In this document: piece by piece, positions 16,943 to 25,763 of the stretch
How positions within the stretch are numbered: position 1 is the stretch's first letter
Layout of the letters: each line of letters begins with the position of its first letter
Assembly (NCBI GenBank): GCA_016928575.1
Contig: JAFGKK010000107.1
Span: 1 to 46,784 of the forward strand
Length of the DNA stretch: 46,784 nucleotides
Reading direction: 5' to 3'
Source of the DNA: Anaerolineales bacterium
GTDB lineage: Bacteria; Chloroflexota; Anaerolineae; Anaerolineales; RBG-16-64-43
The notes under the pieces: model-generated
Databases searched by the model: none
What the model was told of the DNA's origin: nothing
What the model saw: the letters and a program-made list of their open reading frames with translations, nothing else
Made by a program: the position numbers and the translations under genes

Positions 16943-17839
16943 ATGGAACAATATCATCTTCAAACGACCACCTCCGTCATCCCATCCGCGGGAGCGCCGC
17001 TGCGATCCCTGCTTTCCACGGCGGCGGAAGTCCCCGGAATCCTCACCGCCGCCGGGATCAGCGACACCGGCACGCGCCGCGACGAAAATCAGGACGGCTT
17101 CCGGATGGCCGGCGCAGCCGCAAGGAACGGCCGGATGCGCGCGCTGTTCGCCGTCGCGGACGGGATGGGCGGGCTGGCGCAGGGACGGTTCGCCAGCCAC
17201 GTCGCCCTGCAGGTTTTCTTTGAATCGTTCCTGCGCAATCACTCCTCCTCCGTCGTCCGAGCCATGCGGACTGCCGTCGAAGAGGCGGATTTCGGCCTGC
17301 AACAGGCGATGCGCCAACTGGGGATCCCGCGGATGGGAACGACCCTCACCGCCGCCTGCCTGGAAGATGGCCGCTTGCACCTTCTGCACGTCGGCGACAG
17401 CCGGGCCTACCAAATCCGCGGCGGCGGGATCGAATGCCTGACCCACGATCACACAACGGTGGGCGAAATGGTCCGCCTGCACGTCCTCGGCCCGGAAAAA
17501 GTCCGCGCCCACGAACGGCGCTCCGAACTGACGCGGGGGCTCGGCCTCAGCCTGTTCCTCCGGCCGGACACCGCCACCCGGGACCTGCACGGAGACGACC
17601 GGATTCTGCTGTGCACCGACGGCGTGTGGTCGGCGTTGGAGGACGGCGAGATCGCGGCTTGTTCCGCCGGCGCGGCTTCGCCCCTGGAGTTCGGACGGTC
17701 GTTGATCGATCTGGCGCTGGAACGCGGCAGCGACGACAACGTTTCGGCGATCGTCATTCAGGCCAAGTCGCCGGCGCCGGCGCGATCCGCCGCAGGCGGC
17801 CTCTGGGGCCGGCTCTTCCGGCACAGGACCGGGCACTGA
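16943..17839 (+). CDS. PP2C-type protein serine/threonine phosphatase
   Basis: This 298-residue phosphatase reverses Ser/Thr phosphorylation, presumably by the kinase encoded 215 bp downstream. All the metal-binding motifs of the PPM/PP2C family are present: RRDENQDGF (about 47-55), AVADGMGGLA (about 72-81), LLHVGDSRAY (about 150), LLCTDGVWSAL (about 223) and GSDDNVSAIVI near the C-terminus. No membrane helix is seen, so it is cytoplasmic. The start at 16943 gives a 40-residue leader before the catalytic core; no strong ribosome site is visible, so the exact start is uncertain. PP2C plus PknB-type kinase pairs are common in Gram-positive bacteria and Chloroflexota. Confidence 0.9.
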   Translation: MEQYHLQTTTSVIPSAGAPLRSLLSTAAEVPGILTAAGISDTGTRRDENQDGFRMAGAAARNGRMRALFAVADGMGGLAQGRFASHVALQVFFESFLRNHSSSVVRAMRTAVEEADFGLQQAMRQLGIPRMGTTLTAACLEDGRLHLLHVGDSRAYQIRGGGIECLTHDHTTVGEMVRLHVLGPEKVRAHERRSELTRGLGLSLFLRPDTATRDLHGDDRILLCTDGVWSALEDGEIAACSAGAASPLEFGRSLIDLALERGSDDNVSAIVIQAKSPAPARSAAGGLWGRLFRHRTGH

Positions 17840-18043
17840 ATGAACCACCGCGCGGCAAGCCCCCCGCTTCCCCCGCTTCCCCCGCTTCGCGAGGGCAGGC
17901 GCGAGGGCAGGCGAGGGGTTTTCATCATCCCGCACGAGCAGGATAAAAGCGCCTTGGCCCCCGCCAAAGACACCCGCCGATGACGGACCGGGGCGGATCT
18001 TCCAGCGCCGGATCGGGCGCTGATCCGAGTCGGAAATCCCGAA

Positions 18044-18049
18044 TATAAT
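18044..18049 (+). promoter_or_regulatory. -10 box predicting a leaderless kinase mRNA
   Basis: TATAAT ends only four bases before the ATG at 18054 (a second in-frame ATG is at 18060). Transcription would start at or within the start codon. A weak TGATCC at 18021-18026 is 17 bp upstream. The gene at 29231 has the same arrangement. Confidence 0.5.
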
Positions 18050-18053
18050 CGGA

Positions 18054-19037
18054 ATGACAATGTTGAAATCCGGCGACCGATTTGACCGTTATGAAATCCA
18101 AACCCACCTCGTGCGCGGCGGAATGGGCGACATCTACCGCGCCTTCGATCCGGTGGAACAGCGGGACGTGATCTTGAAAATTCCGGACGCCTCGGGGGTG
18201 GGGGATCCGGTGTTGTTCGAGCGGTTCCGGCGCGAGCTCGAAACCGTCCAGACCCTCGACCACCCGATGATCCAGAAAGGATTGGGGTCGGGCGTCTTCG
18301 AGAGGATTCCATACCTCGTTGCGGAGTACGTGGAAGGGCGCTCCCTGCGCGACCTGCTCTACTCCGAAGCCCCGCTGCCGCCCGGGCGGGCGACCGGCCT
18401 GATCCGGATGATCGCCGACGGGATCGCCTATTGCCACGAACAGGGAGTGATTCACCGCGATTTAAAACCGGAAAACATCCTCATCACCCCCGCCGGGCGG
18501 CCGGTGATTCTGGATTTCGGTTTGGCGCTGACGCGCAAGGGCCGGCGGGTGACCTATCCGAAATTCTCCTCCGCCGCCGGAACCCCCGAATACATGGCCC
18601 CCGAACAGGTGGACGGCCGGCGGGGGGACGCGCGCACCGACGAATACGCCCTGGGAGTCATGCTGTACGAGATGCTGGCGGGGCATCCGCCCTTCGACGG
18701 GGACAATCCGATGGCGGTGATGGCGCAGCAGTTGTACCATCCGATCCCGCGCCTGGACCGGGACATGCCGTCGGTGCCGAAGCCGCTCGCCGCTGTCGTC
18801 ACCCGCTGCCTGCAAAAGAAGCCGGAGGACCGCTTTCCGGACGTGCGCGCCCTGCTCGAGGCCCTCGAGAATCCGGAGACGGTCGACCTCGCCATTTTGG
18901 AAACGGCCGGAGGCAAACCTTCCGGCACTTCCTATTTGCGGAACCAAGTGGTCCTGGCGCTCGCAATCAGCTTCGGATTATTGCTGTTCGTGGCGCTGGC
19001 GGCGCTGTTCCTGCAATCGCTGCGCCCGGGAGGGTGA
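18054..19037 (+). CDS. PknB-like membrane Ser/Thr protein kinase
   Basis: This 327-residue kinase has a cytoplasmic catalytic domain (about 8-275) and one C-terminal membrane helix (about 300-322) with almost nothing outside the membrane. Kinase motifs are a Gly loop (VRGGMGDIY), catalytic Lys in VILKIPD, HRDLKPENIL (catalytic Asp), DFGLAL (Mg ligand), and GTPEYMAPEQ in the activation segment. No PASTA or other sensor domain follows the helix. The start could be 18054 or 18060; either way the mRNA looks leaderless because TATAAT ends at 18049. The partner phosphatase gene lies directly upstream. Targets are unknown. Confidence 0.9.
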   Translation: MTMLKSGDRFDRYEIQTHLVRGGMGDIYRAFDPVEQRDVILKIPDASGVGDPVLFERFRRELETVQTLDHPMIQKGLGSGVFERIPYLVAEYVEGRSLRDLLYSEAPLPPGRATGLIRMIADGIAYCHEQGVIHRDLKPENILITPAGRPVILDFGLALTRKGRRVTYPKFSSAAGTPEYMAPEQVDGRRGDARTDEYALGVMLYEMLAGHPPFDGDNPMAVMAQQLYHPIPRLDRDMPSVPKPLAAVVTRCLQKKPEDRFPDVRALLEALENPETVDLAILETAGGKPSGTSYLRNQVVLALAISFGLLLFVALAALFLQSLRPGG

Positions 19038-19106
19038 ATCCTCCCCGTTTGCCGCTGAGTTTTAGCCGACGGGGCGGCCCCGGGCGCCGAAATCCACGCT
19101 CCCTTC

Positions 19107-19553
19107 TCACTCGCAATATTCGAGGATGTCGTCCATGATCGGCTCCGCTCCGGCCTTGTCGCCGATCGCCTCGCCCAACCGCTCGCGCTTCTCGTCGATA
19201 TCGCCGGCGTAGTGCAGCGCCTCGCGGCCGCGCTCGCCGGTGCGGATCCGGATCACGTCCTCGACCGGATAGACGAAGATCAACCCGTCCCCGATGCTGC
19301 CCGTCGCGGCCGAAGCGCGGATCGCCTCGACCGCCTTGTCGAGGTTGTGGTCGCTCAGGACGATGTTGACCTGCAGCCGGGGCAGCAGATCGACCGTGTA
19401 ATCGCCGTTGCGCCCGGATAGTTTGATCCCCCCTTGCCGCCCGTGGCCGCGGATCTCGACCACGTTCATGCCGACGATCCCGATCTGGTGCAGGGCGGTC
19501 TTCACGTCCTCCAGTTTCTCGGTGCGGATGATGGCCTCGATTTTCTTGGTCAT
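19107..19553 (-). CDS. glnK: PII nitrogen-regulatory protein (GlnB/GlnK type)
   Basis: This 148-residue trimeric signal protein binds ATP/ADP and 2-oxoglutarate and usually blocks the Amt channel when nitrogen is plentiful. Motifs are KIEAIIRTEKLEDVKTAL, the T-loop base GHGRQGG (37-42), DYTVDLLPRL with Tyr52 at the place of the E. coli uridylylation site Tyr51, and the ATP site GSIGDGLIFVYPVEDVIRIRTGERG. The tip of the T-loop (IKLSGRNG) differs from the usual TELYRG. The chain continues about 36 residues beyond the normal 112-residue end, with a charged helix-like tail. The gene lies 91 bp behind amt on the same strand, the classic amt-glnK pairing. No uridylyltransferase gene is in the window. 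Confidence 0.93.
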   Translation of the reverse strand: MTKKIEAIIRTEKLEDVKTALHQIGIVGMNVVEIRGHGRQGGIKLSGRNGDYTVDLLPRLQVNIVLSDHNLDKAVEAIRASAATGSIGDGLIFVYPVEDVIRIRTGERGREALHYAGDIDEKRERLGEAIGDKAGAEPIMDDILEYCE

Positions 19554-19584
19554 GGCACATTCTCCTTTGGACTTTTTTCCTGAC

Positions 19585-19644
19585 CTAACCCCATCTCCCG
19601 TTCCCTCCTCCCCTTCCCTTAAGGGAAGGGGAGGAGAGGTTGGG
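19585..19644. repeat. C-rich long hairpin repeat, copy 5 (between amt and PII)
   Basis: CTCCTCCCCTTCCCTTAAGGGAAGGGGAGGAG-type dyad with outer AACC/GGTT arms in the 91-bp amt-PII gap. It could lower expression of PII relative to Amt or protect mRNA ends, as known for REP elements in other bacteria (inference). Confidence 0.7.
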
Positions 19645-20868
19645 TCACGCATACGCCAGCTCGCCGTGCTCGCTGATGTCCAACCCGACTTCCTCCTCGT
19701 CCCGGGATACCCGCAAGCCGACCGTCGCTTTGAGGATGCGGGCCAGCAGGTAGGTTGCGCCGAAAGCGAACAGGATCGAAACCGCCGCGGCCGCCGCCTG
19801 GATCAGGAATTGCGAGGGATTGCCGGCCAGCAGTCCGTCCGCGCCGGCCGGGTTGACAGCCTTCACGGCAAACAACCCGGTGGCGACGGCGCCCCAGGTT
19901 CCGCCCACGCCGTGGCAAGCCCAGACGTCGAGGGATTCATCCAAGCCCATTTTTTGGCGCAGTTTGATCGCCCCCAAGCTGATCGGGGAAGCCAGCGCTC
20001 CGATGACCGCCGCCGCCAACGGGGTGACGTAGCCGGCGGCCGGCGTGATCGCCACCAGCCCGACCACCGCCCCGGTGACGGTCCCCAGGACACTCGGCTT
20101 GTTCCGCCGCCAGGTGATCAGCATCCAACTGAGCGCGGCGGCCGCCGCCGCGGTGTTCGTCGTCACCAGGGCGCTCACCGCCGTGCCGTTCGCCGCGAGG
20201 GCGCTGCCGCCGTTGAACCCGAACCATCCCATCCACAACAGGCCGGCGCCGAGCACGGTAAAAGGAATGTTGTGAGGCTCCATCGGCGCCTCCCCGTATC
20301 CCTTGCGCTTTCCGATCACCAGCGCGAAGGCCAACGCCGAGAAGCCGGCCAGGATGTGGACCACCGTTCCGCCGGCGAAATCCAGCGCGCCCATGGTGCG
20401 CAGGAAGCCGCCGGTGCCCCACACCCAATGCGCCACCGGATCGTATATTAGGGCGGCCCAGAGAAGCGTAAACAGCAGATAGGTTTTCCATTTCACCCGT
20501 TCGACAAACGCCCCGGTGATCAGCGCCGGGGTAATGACGGCGAACATCATTTGGAAAGCCATAAACGCCAGGTGCGGGATCGTCGCGGCGTAGTCGGGAT
20601 TCGGCTCTGCGCCCACGCCGGCCAATCCGAGGTAGTTCAGCCCGCCGAAGAGACCGCCCCCGCCCGTGCCGAAGGCGAGCGAGTAGCCGACCAGCACCCA
20701 CTGCAGGCTGATCAGCGCGATGGTGATGAAACTGAGATTCAATGTGGAGAGAATGTTCTTGCGCCGGACCATCCCCCCGTAGAAGAACGCCAGCGCCGGC
20801 GTCATCATCAGTACGAGCGCGGTGGAAACCAGCATCCAAGCGGTATCGCCGGAATCTATGGACGGCAT
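19645..20868 (-). CDS. amt: ammonium transporter
   Basis: This 407-residue protein of the Amt/Mep/Rh family moves ammonium or ammonia across the membrane. It shows about 11 helices and family signatures: PALAFFYGGMVRRKN near the N-terminus, the first pore histidine region DFAGGTVVHILAG, GWFGFNGGSALAAN, and the second pore histidine in ACHGVGGTWGAVATGLF. I start at 20868 (MPSIDSG), nine bases after GAGAGG; an ATG at 20877 is in frame but overlaps that ribosome site. The C-terminal tail is short and regular, as needed for PII contact. It is transcribed with the PII gene. Expression is probably controlled by an activator palindrome and by a terminator in its leader. Confidence 0.95.
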   Translation of the reverse strand: MPSIDSGDTAWMLVSTALVLMMTPALAFFYGGMVRRKNILSTLNLSFITIALISLQWVLVGYSLAFGTGGGGLFGGLNYLGLAGVGAEPNPDYAATIPHLAFMAFQMMFAVITPALITGAFVERVKWKTYLLFTLLWAALIYDPVAHWVWGTGGFLRTMGALDFAGGTVVHILAGFSALAFALVIGKRKGYGEAPMEPHNIPFTVLGAGLLWMGWFGFNGGSALAANGTAVSALVTTNTAAAAAALSWMLITWRRNKPSVLGTVTGAVVGLVAITPAAGYVTPLAAAVIGALASPISLGAIKLRQKMGLDESLDVWACHGVGGTWGAVATGLFAVKAVNPAGADGLLAGNPSQFLIQAAAAAVSILFAFGATYLLARILKATVGLRVSRDEEEVGLDISEHGELAYA

Positions 20869-20885
20869 CGTTATCATCCTCTCGG

Positions 20886-20927
20886 GAAAAAGAAATAGCC
20901 CTCGGAGGATTGCCGCCTCCAAGGGCT
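20886..20927 (-). terminator. intrinsic terminator inside the amt leader (attenuator)
   Basis: On the minus strand a 12-bp stem (AGCCCTTGGAGG with CCTCCGAGGGCT, one U-G pair) and 7-nt loop is followed by ATTTCTTTTT. It ends about 18 nt before the amt start codon and lies downstream of a good promoter, so default transcription should stop here. Confidence 0.85.
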
Positions 20928-20935
20928 TCACGGCC
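20924..20935 (-). promoter_or_regulatory. leader motif GGC-CRYGAM-GCC (amt copy)
   Basis: GGC-CGTGAA-GCC read on the minus strand. Its last four bases are the start of the terminator's 5' arm, so hairpin formation by the motif would compete with termination. Confidence 0.6.
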
Positions 20936-20958
20936 GAAATGGATTTTCTTTTACCGAG

Positions 20959-20986
20959 ATTATACCCATCCCCGCCGATGAATCAA
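20959..20986 (-). promoter_or_regulatory. amt promoter
   Basis: On the minus strand TTGATT (20986-20981) and TATAAT (20964-20959) are 16 bp apart. Predicted start is near 20952. Confidence 0.75.
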
Positions 20987-21000
20987 CACCCATATGGGTG
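20987..21000. promoter_or_regulatory. CACCCATATGGGTG operator at amt
   Basis: A perfect 14-bp palindrome abuts the -35 box, centred about 41 bp before the predicted start. That is the usual place for a class II activator. A one-base variant sits at the same position before gdhA. Confidence 0.65.
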
Positions 21001-21021
21001 AGAACTTCATCCTCCGGAAAA

Positions 21022-21056
21022 CAGGCCGAGGCGGTCCTTGAGACCGCCTCGGCCTG
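21022..21056. terminator. second gdhA terminator, 15-bp perfect stem
   Basis: CAGGCCGAGGCGGTC pairs perfectly with GACCGCCTCGGCCTG around CTTGA. It is followed by TTTT on the minus strand and preceded by a T-run on that strand, so it ends gdhA transcripts and insulates the amt promoter. Confidence 0.75.
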
Positions 21057-21088
21057 AAAAACGCCGCCGCAGTCGAGGCTGCGGCGGC
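21057..21088 (-). terminator. first gdhA terminator
   Basis: A 10-bp stem GCCGCCGCAG/CTGCGGCGGC with a six-base loop, followed on the minus strand by GTTTTT. It lies 131 bp after the gdhA stop. Confidence 0.75.
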
Positions 21089-21104
21089 CGCGTTTACCAA
21101 AAAC

Positions 21105-21206
21105 GAGGGGATTGCTTCGTCGGCCGAAAAAACACCGGCCTCCCCCGGCCTCGCCACGGCGAAAGCCTGCACTCGCGAAGCGGGGGCCGGGGCGGGGCTC
21201 GCAATG
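21105..21206. repeat. dispersed palindromic repeat C, partial copy
   Basis: It contains GGATTGCTTCGTC, GCGAAGCGGGGGCCGGGG and CTCGCAATGA, the parts of a repeat also seen at 32232-32346 and 46531-46639. Confidence 0.6.
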
Positions 21207-21218
21207 ACTCCCGGCAGC

Positions 21219-22838
<1,620 letters not shown>

Positions 22839-22840
22839 TC

Positions 22841-23947
22841 ATGTGCCGAATCGCAGCGATTAAATCCAAGCAGCCGATATCCTCCGCACCCATCCTGCGG
22901 ATGATGGCGGCAATGCAAAAGGGCCACGACAATTCCGGATTCGCCATGGTTCTTCAGGACCTGGACGGCGCGTTCGCCCCCTACAAGGCGTTTCCGCTGC
23001 TTTCGATGGCCTGCACCCCGGCCGGTTTGGAGCGCGTGGACGGGATGATGAACCGGTTCGGGTTCGACTTGAAATTCGAATGGATCCCGGACGTCGATCC
23101 GTCCCCCGGATTGGATATCCAACGCATGCCGCTGTACGTGTTCCGCAACTACGGTTTTCCGCTATCGCACGCGGATCGTCCGCAAGCGGAGCGGGAGCGG
23201 CTGCTGGTGGAAACCCGGCTTGCTCTGCGCCGCGCGCTCGAGGAGGCGGGCGAAGGATTCGTCTATTCCTTCTGGCCGGACGCGCTCACCCTCAAGGAAA
23301 TCGGCGACCCGCGCGACATCGCCGCCGCCTTCGGCCTGTGGGCCGACAACCATCCCCTGCGGGCGCGGACGATCAGCGCCCAATGCCGCCAGAACACCAA
23401 TTACCGGATCGTGCGCTACGCCGCGCACCCCTTCTTCCTCGAGGGCTACACCCTGATGGGCAACGGCGAGAACACCTTCTTTCAGAAAAACAAGGATTTT
23501 CAGCAAACCCTGAGCCCCTACTACACCGGGTTTGAATCCGACACGCAATCGTTCCTCTACACGCTCCATTACATAACCCGAACCCTCGGCTGGCCGGTGG
23601 AATATTACAAGCACGTGATCACCCCGCTGCCCTTCGAAGAGATAGCCGCGCGGCCGGACGCCCCCGTGCTGTACCAGATCCGGCGGGCATGCCAGCACCT
23701 GGAGATCAACGGGCCGAACACGGTGGTCTTCGTCCTGCCCGACGGGCGGATGGGAATCGCCTGCGACGCGAAGAAGCTGCGGCCGGTGGTGGTGGGCGGG
23801 GACGGGACGATGGTGGCGGCGGCCTCGGAGGTGTGCGGGCTCAACCGGATCCTTCCAGACCGCGATCCGCAAGCGGATATCTACCCCGGCGAACGCGAAC
23901 TGGTGGTGGTGGACGGAAGCTTGGAGGTGCAGCGATGGCGACAATGA
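22841..23947 (+). CDS. glutamate synthase glutaminase subunit (class II amidotransferase)
   Basis: This 368-residue protein corresponds to the amidotransferase part of glutamate synthase, encoded separately as in archaeal-type GOGAT. The second residue is the nucleophile Cys2 (MCRIAAI), exposed after removal of Met. GHDNSGFAMV and NTNYRIVRYAAHPF fit the Ntn-hydrolase fold. It should release ammonia from glutamine and pass it to the FMN subunit encoded next. A GAGGG ribosome site lies eight bases upstream. The stop overlaps the next gene by 13 bp. The upstream region contains several short palindromes (near 22735 and 22758), but I could not identify a clear promoter. Confidence 0.88.
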   Translation: MCRIAAIKSKQPISSAPILRMMAAMQKGHDNSGFAMVLQDLDGAFAPYKAFPLLSMACTPAGLERVDGMMNRFGFDLKFEWIPDVDPSPGLDIQRMPLYVFRNYGFPLSHADRPQAERERLLVETRLALRRALEEAGEGFVYSFWPDALTLKEIGDPRDIAAAFGLWADNHPLRARTISAQCRQNTNYRIVRYAAHPFFLEGYTLMGNGENTFFQKNKDFQQTLSPYYTGFESDTQSFLYTLHYITRTLGWPVEYYKHVITPLPFEEIAARPDAPVLYQIRRACQHLEINGPNTVVFVLPDGRMGIACDAKKLRPVVVGGDGTMVAAASEVCGLNRILPDRDPQADIYPGERELVVVDGSLEVQRWRQ

Positions 23948-25689
23948 CCGATCTGGAGGTCGACCAGCGGGATCAGCCGCATCCCGCCCCTCGGGCGCCG
24001 ACCCCCTCTCCCGCGCGGCGGCCCGCCCTCCCGACGCCGCCCCGCGTCCCGCTCGCCGCCCCGGTCTACGTCCGGGACCCGCATGTGGTCGACCAACCCT
24101 GGAAGATCCGCTGGGACAGCGAAACCTGCATCCGCTGCGGAGCCTGCGTCGCCGCCTGCACCTTCGGCGCCTTGCACGCGCAACTCCAGCGCCGCGGGCA
24201 GACCGTTTCGGCCGGCTCCCTCCCCCAGCCGCTGGACACCACCGCCGTGATCCTGGCCGTCCGCCAAAGCGACGACCCGGCCCATGCCTGCCGCGGATGC
24301 GGGATGTGCGAGAAGGTCTGCCCGACCGGCTCGATCCGCCCCGTTCCCAATCCGCACAACCGCTTCGCGCTGATCGCGCGCCGGGGCGGGAATCCGATCA
24401 AGCGCGGCGGGCGCGCGCACCTGATCCCCGGCCGGGTGCTGGACGGGATCAAGGTCGGCCGGATCAGCCAGATGACAGACCCCTCGCTGGATGCGGCCCG
24501 CCACACCTTCGACCTGCTCACCCCGCTCGGCCGGAGCCTGCCGGCGGAAAAACTTCCGCTCAAAGTTGAGAACGGCAAACTCGTTCCGGCGGGCTGGGTT
24601 CCCCCCGTGCGCTGGATCTACCCGATCCTGATCGGCGACATGTCGATCGGCGCGCTTTCCTGGCGGATGTGGGAGGCGCTGGCGCTGGCCGTCGCTTACC
24701 TCAATGAGGAATGCGGCCTCCCGGTGCGGATGTGCTCCGGTGAGGGCGGCCTGCCGGTCAAGCTGCTCACCTCGAAATACCTGCAGTACATGATCCTGCA
24801 GATCGCCTCCGGGCATTTCGGCTGGAACCGGATCATCAAGGCGATGCCCAAGATGACCGTCGATCCGGCCGCGGTTTTGATCAAGATCGGCCAGGGCGCC
24901 AAGCCCGGCGACGGCGGGCTGCTGCCCGCGGCGAAAGTGGCGCCCCACATCCAGGCCATCCGCGGCGTCCCGCGGGCCGACCTGCTCAGCCCGCCCAACC
25001 ACCAGGGGCTCTACAGCATCGAGGAGAGCGTCCAAAAGATGTTCCTCTCGATGAACGCCGCCTTCCAATTCCGGGTGCCGGTGGCGATCAAAGTCGCCGC
25101 CAGCTCCACCTCCGTCTCGGTGTTCAACAACCTGGTCCGCGACCCGTATCACATCGTCGGCGGTTTCTTCCTCGACGGGATCCAGGGCGGAACCGGTGCC
25201 GCGCACGAAGTCAACCTGGACCACTCCGGCCACCCGGTGCTCTCTAAATTGCGGGATTGCTACCTGGAATCGGTCAGCCAGGGCCGGCAAGGGCAGATCC
25301 CGATCTTCGCCGGCGGCGGCTTCGGCCAGACCGGACACCTCGCCGCGGACGCGTTTAAGGCGATCTGCCTCGGCGCCAGCGGCGTGTTCGCGGCCAAGAT
25401 CTTCCTGCAGATCGCCGGCTGCGTCGGCAACGACCGCGGCCGCTGCAACGCCTGCAACACCGGGCTGTGCCCAACGGGGATCTGCACCCAGGATCCGCTG
25501 CTGGTGGCGCGGCTCGACGTGGATGCCGCGGCGCAGGCGATCGTCGATTATTTCCTGGCGACTGATCGGGAACTGAAGAAGCTGATGGCGCCGATCGGCA
25601 ACTCCAGCCTGCCCGTCGGCCGCAGCGACGCGCTGATCGCGATGGAGAAAGCCGTCGCCGAGCGTCTGCAGATCGGATACGCGTGCTGA
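23935..25689 (+). CDS. glutamate synthase FMN/ferredoxin subunit
   Basis: This 584-residue subunit is the catalytic core of split glutamate synthase. After a Pro-rich tail (1-40) come two ferredoxin clusters (CIRCGACVAAC about 63 and CRGCGMCEKVC about 120). Then the FMN-binding barrel: GEGGLPVKLL, KPGDGGLLPAAKV, SPPNHQGLYSIEE, IKVAASSTSVSV and GGFFLDGIQGGTGAAHEV. Near the end, CNACNTGLCPTGICTQDP supplies the 3Fe-4S ligands. It joins ammonia to 2-oxoglutarate to make glutamate. I chose 23935 because GGAGG is six bases upstream; the ATG at 23944 is an alternative. It is coupled to the amidotransferase gene by overlap. Confidence 0.92.
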   Translation: MATMTDLEVDQRDQPHPAPRAPTPSPARRPALPTPPRVPLAAPVYVRDPHVVDQPWKIRWDSETCIRCGACVAACTFGALHAQLQRRGQTVSAGSLPQPLDTTAVILAVRQSDDPAHACRGCGMCEKVCPTGSIRPVPNPHNRFALIARRGGNPIKRGGRAHLIPGRVLDGIKVGRISQMTDPSLDAARHTFDLLTPLGRSLPAEKLPLKVENGKLVPAGWVPPVRWIYPILIGDMSIGALSWRMWEALALAVAYLNEECGLPVRMCSGEGGLPVKLLTSKYLQYMILQIASGHFGWNRIIKAMPKMTVDPAAVLIKIGQGAKPGDGGLLPAAKVAPHIQAIRGVPRADLLSPPNHQGLYSIEESVQKMFLSMNAAFQFRVPVAIKVAASSTSVSVFNNLVRDPYHIVGGFFLDGIQGGTGAAHEVNLDHSGHPVLSKLRDCYLESVSQGRQGQIPIFAGGGFGQTGHLAADAFKAICLGASGVFAAKIFLQIAGCVGNDRGRCNACNTGLCPTGICTQDPLLVARLDVDAAAQAIVDYFLATDRELKKLMAPIGNSSLPVGRSDALIAMEKAVAERLQIGYAC

Positions 25690-25690
25690 G

Positions 25691-25751
25691 CCCCCTCCTC
25701 TGTCCTCCCCCGTTAGCCGAAACCGGCTAACGGGGGAGGGCAGGGAGGGGG
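25691..25751. repeat. C-rich long hairpin repeat, copy 6
   Basis: CCTCCCCCGTTAGCCG pairs with CGGCTAACGGGGGAGG, framed by C-rich and G-rich arms, in the 74-bp gap between two glutamate synthase genes. Its inner stem matches the 47-bp tandem unit at 1-256. Confidence 0.8.
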
Positions 25752-25763
25752 AAGGATTTTCCC

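Noticed and set aside
19107-19553. Loss of the PII uridylylation tyrosine
   Set aside because: First alignment by eye suggested a missing Tyr, but counting residues places Tyr52 at the Tyr51-equivalent position. Only the second T-loop Tyr (position 46 in E. coli) is absent.
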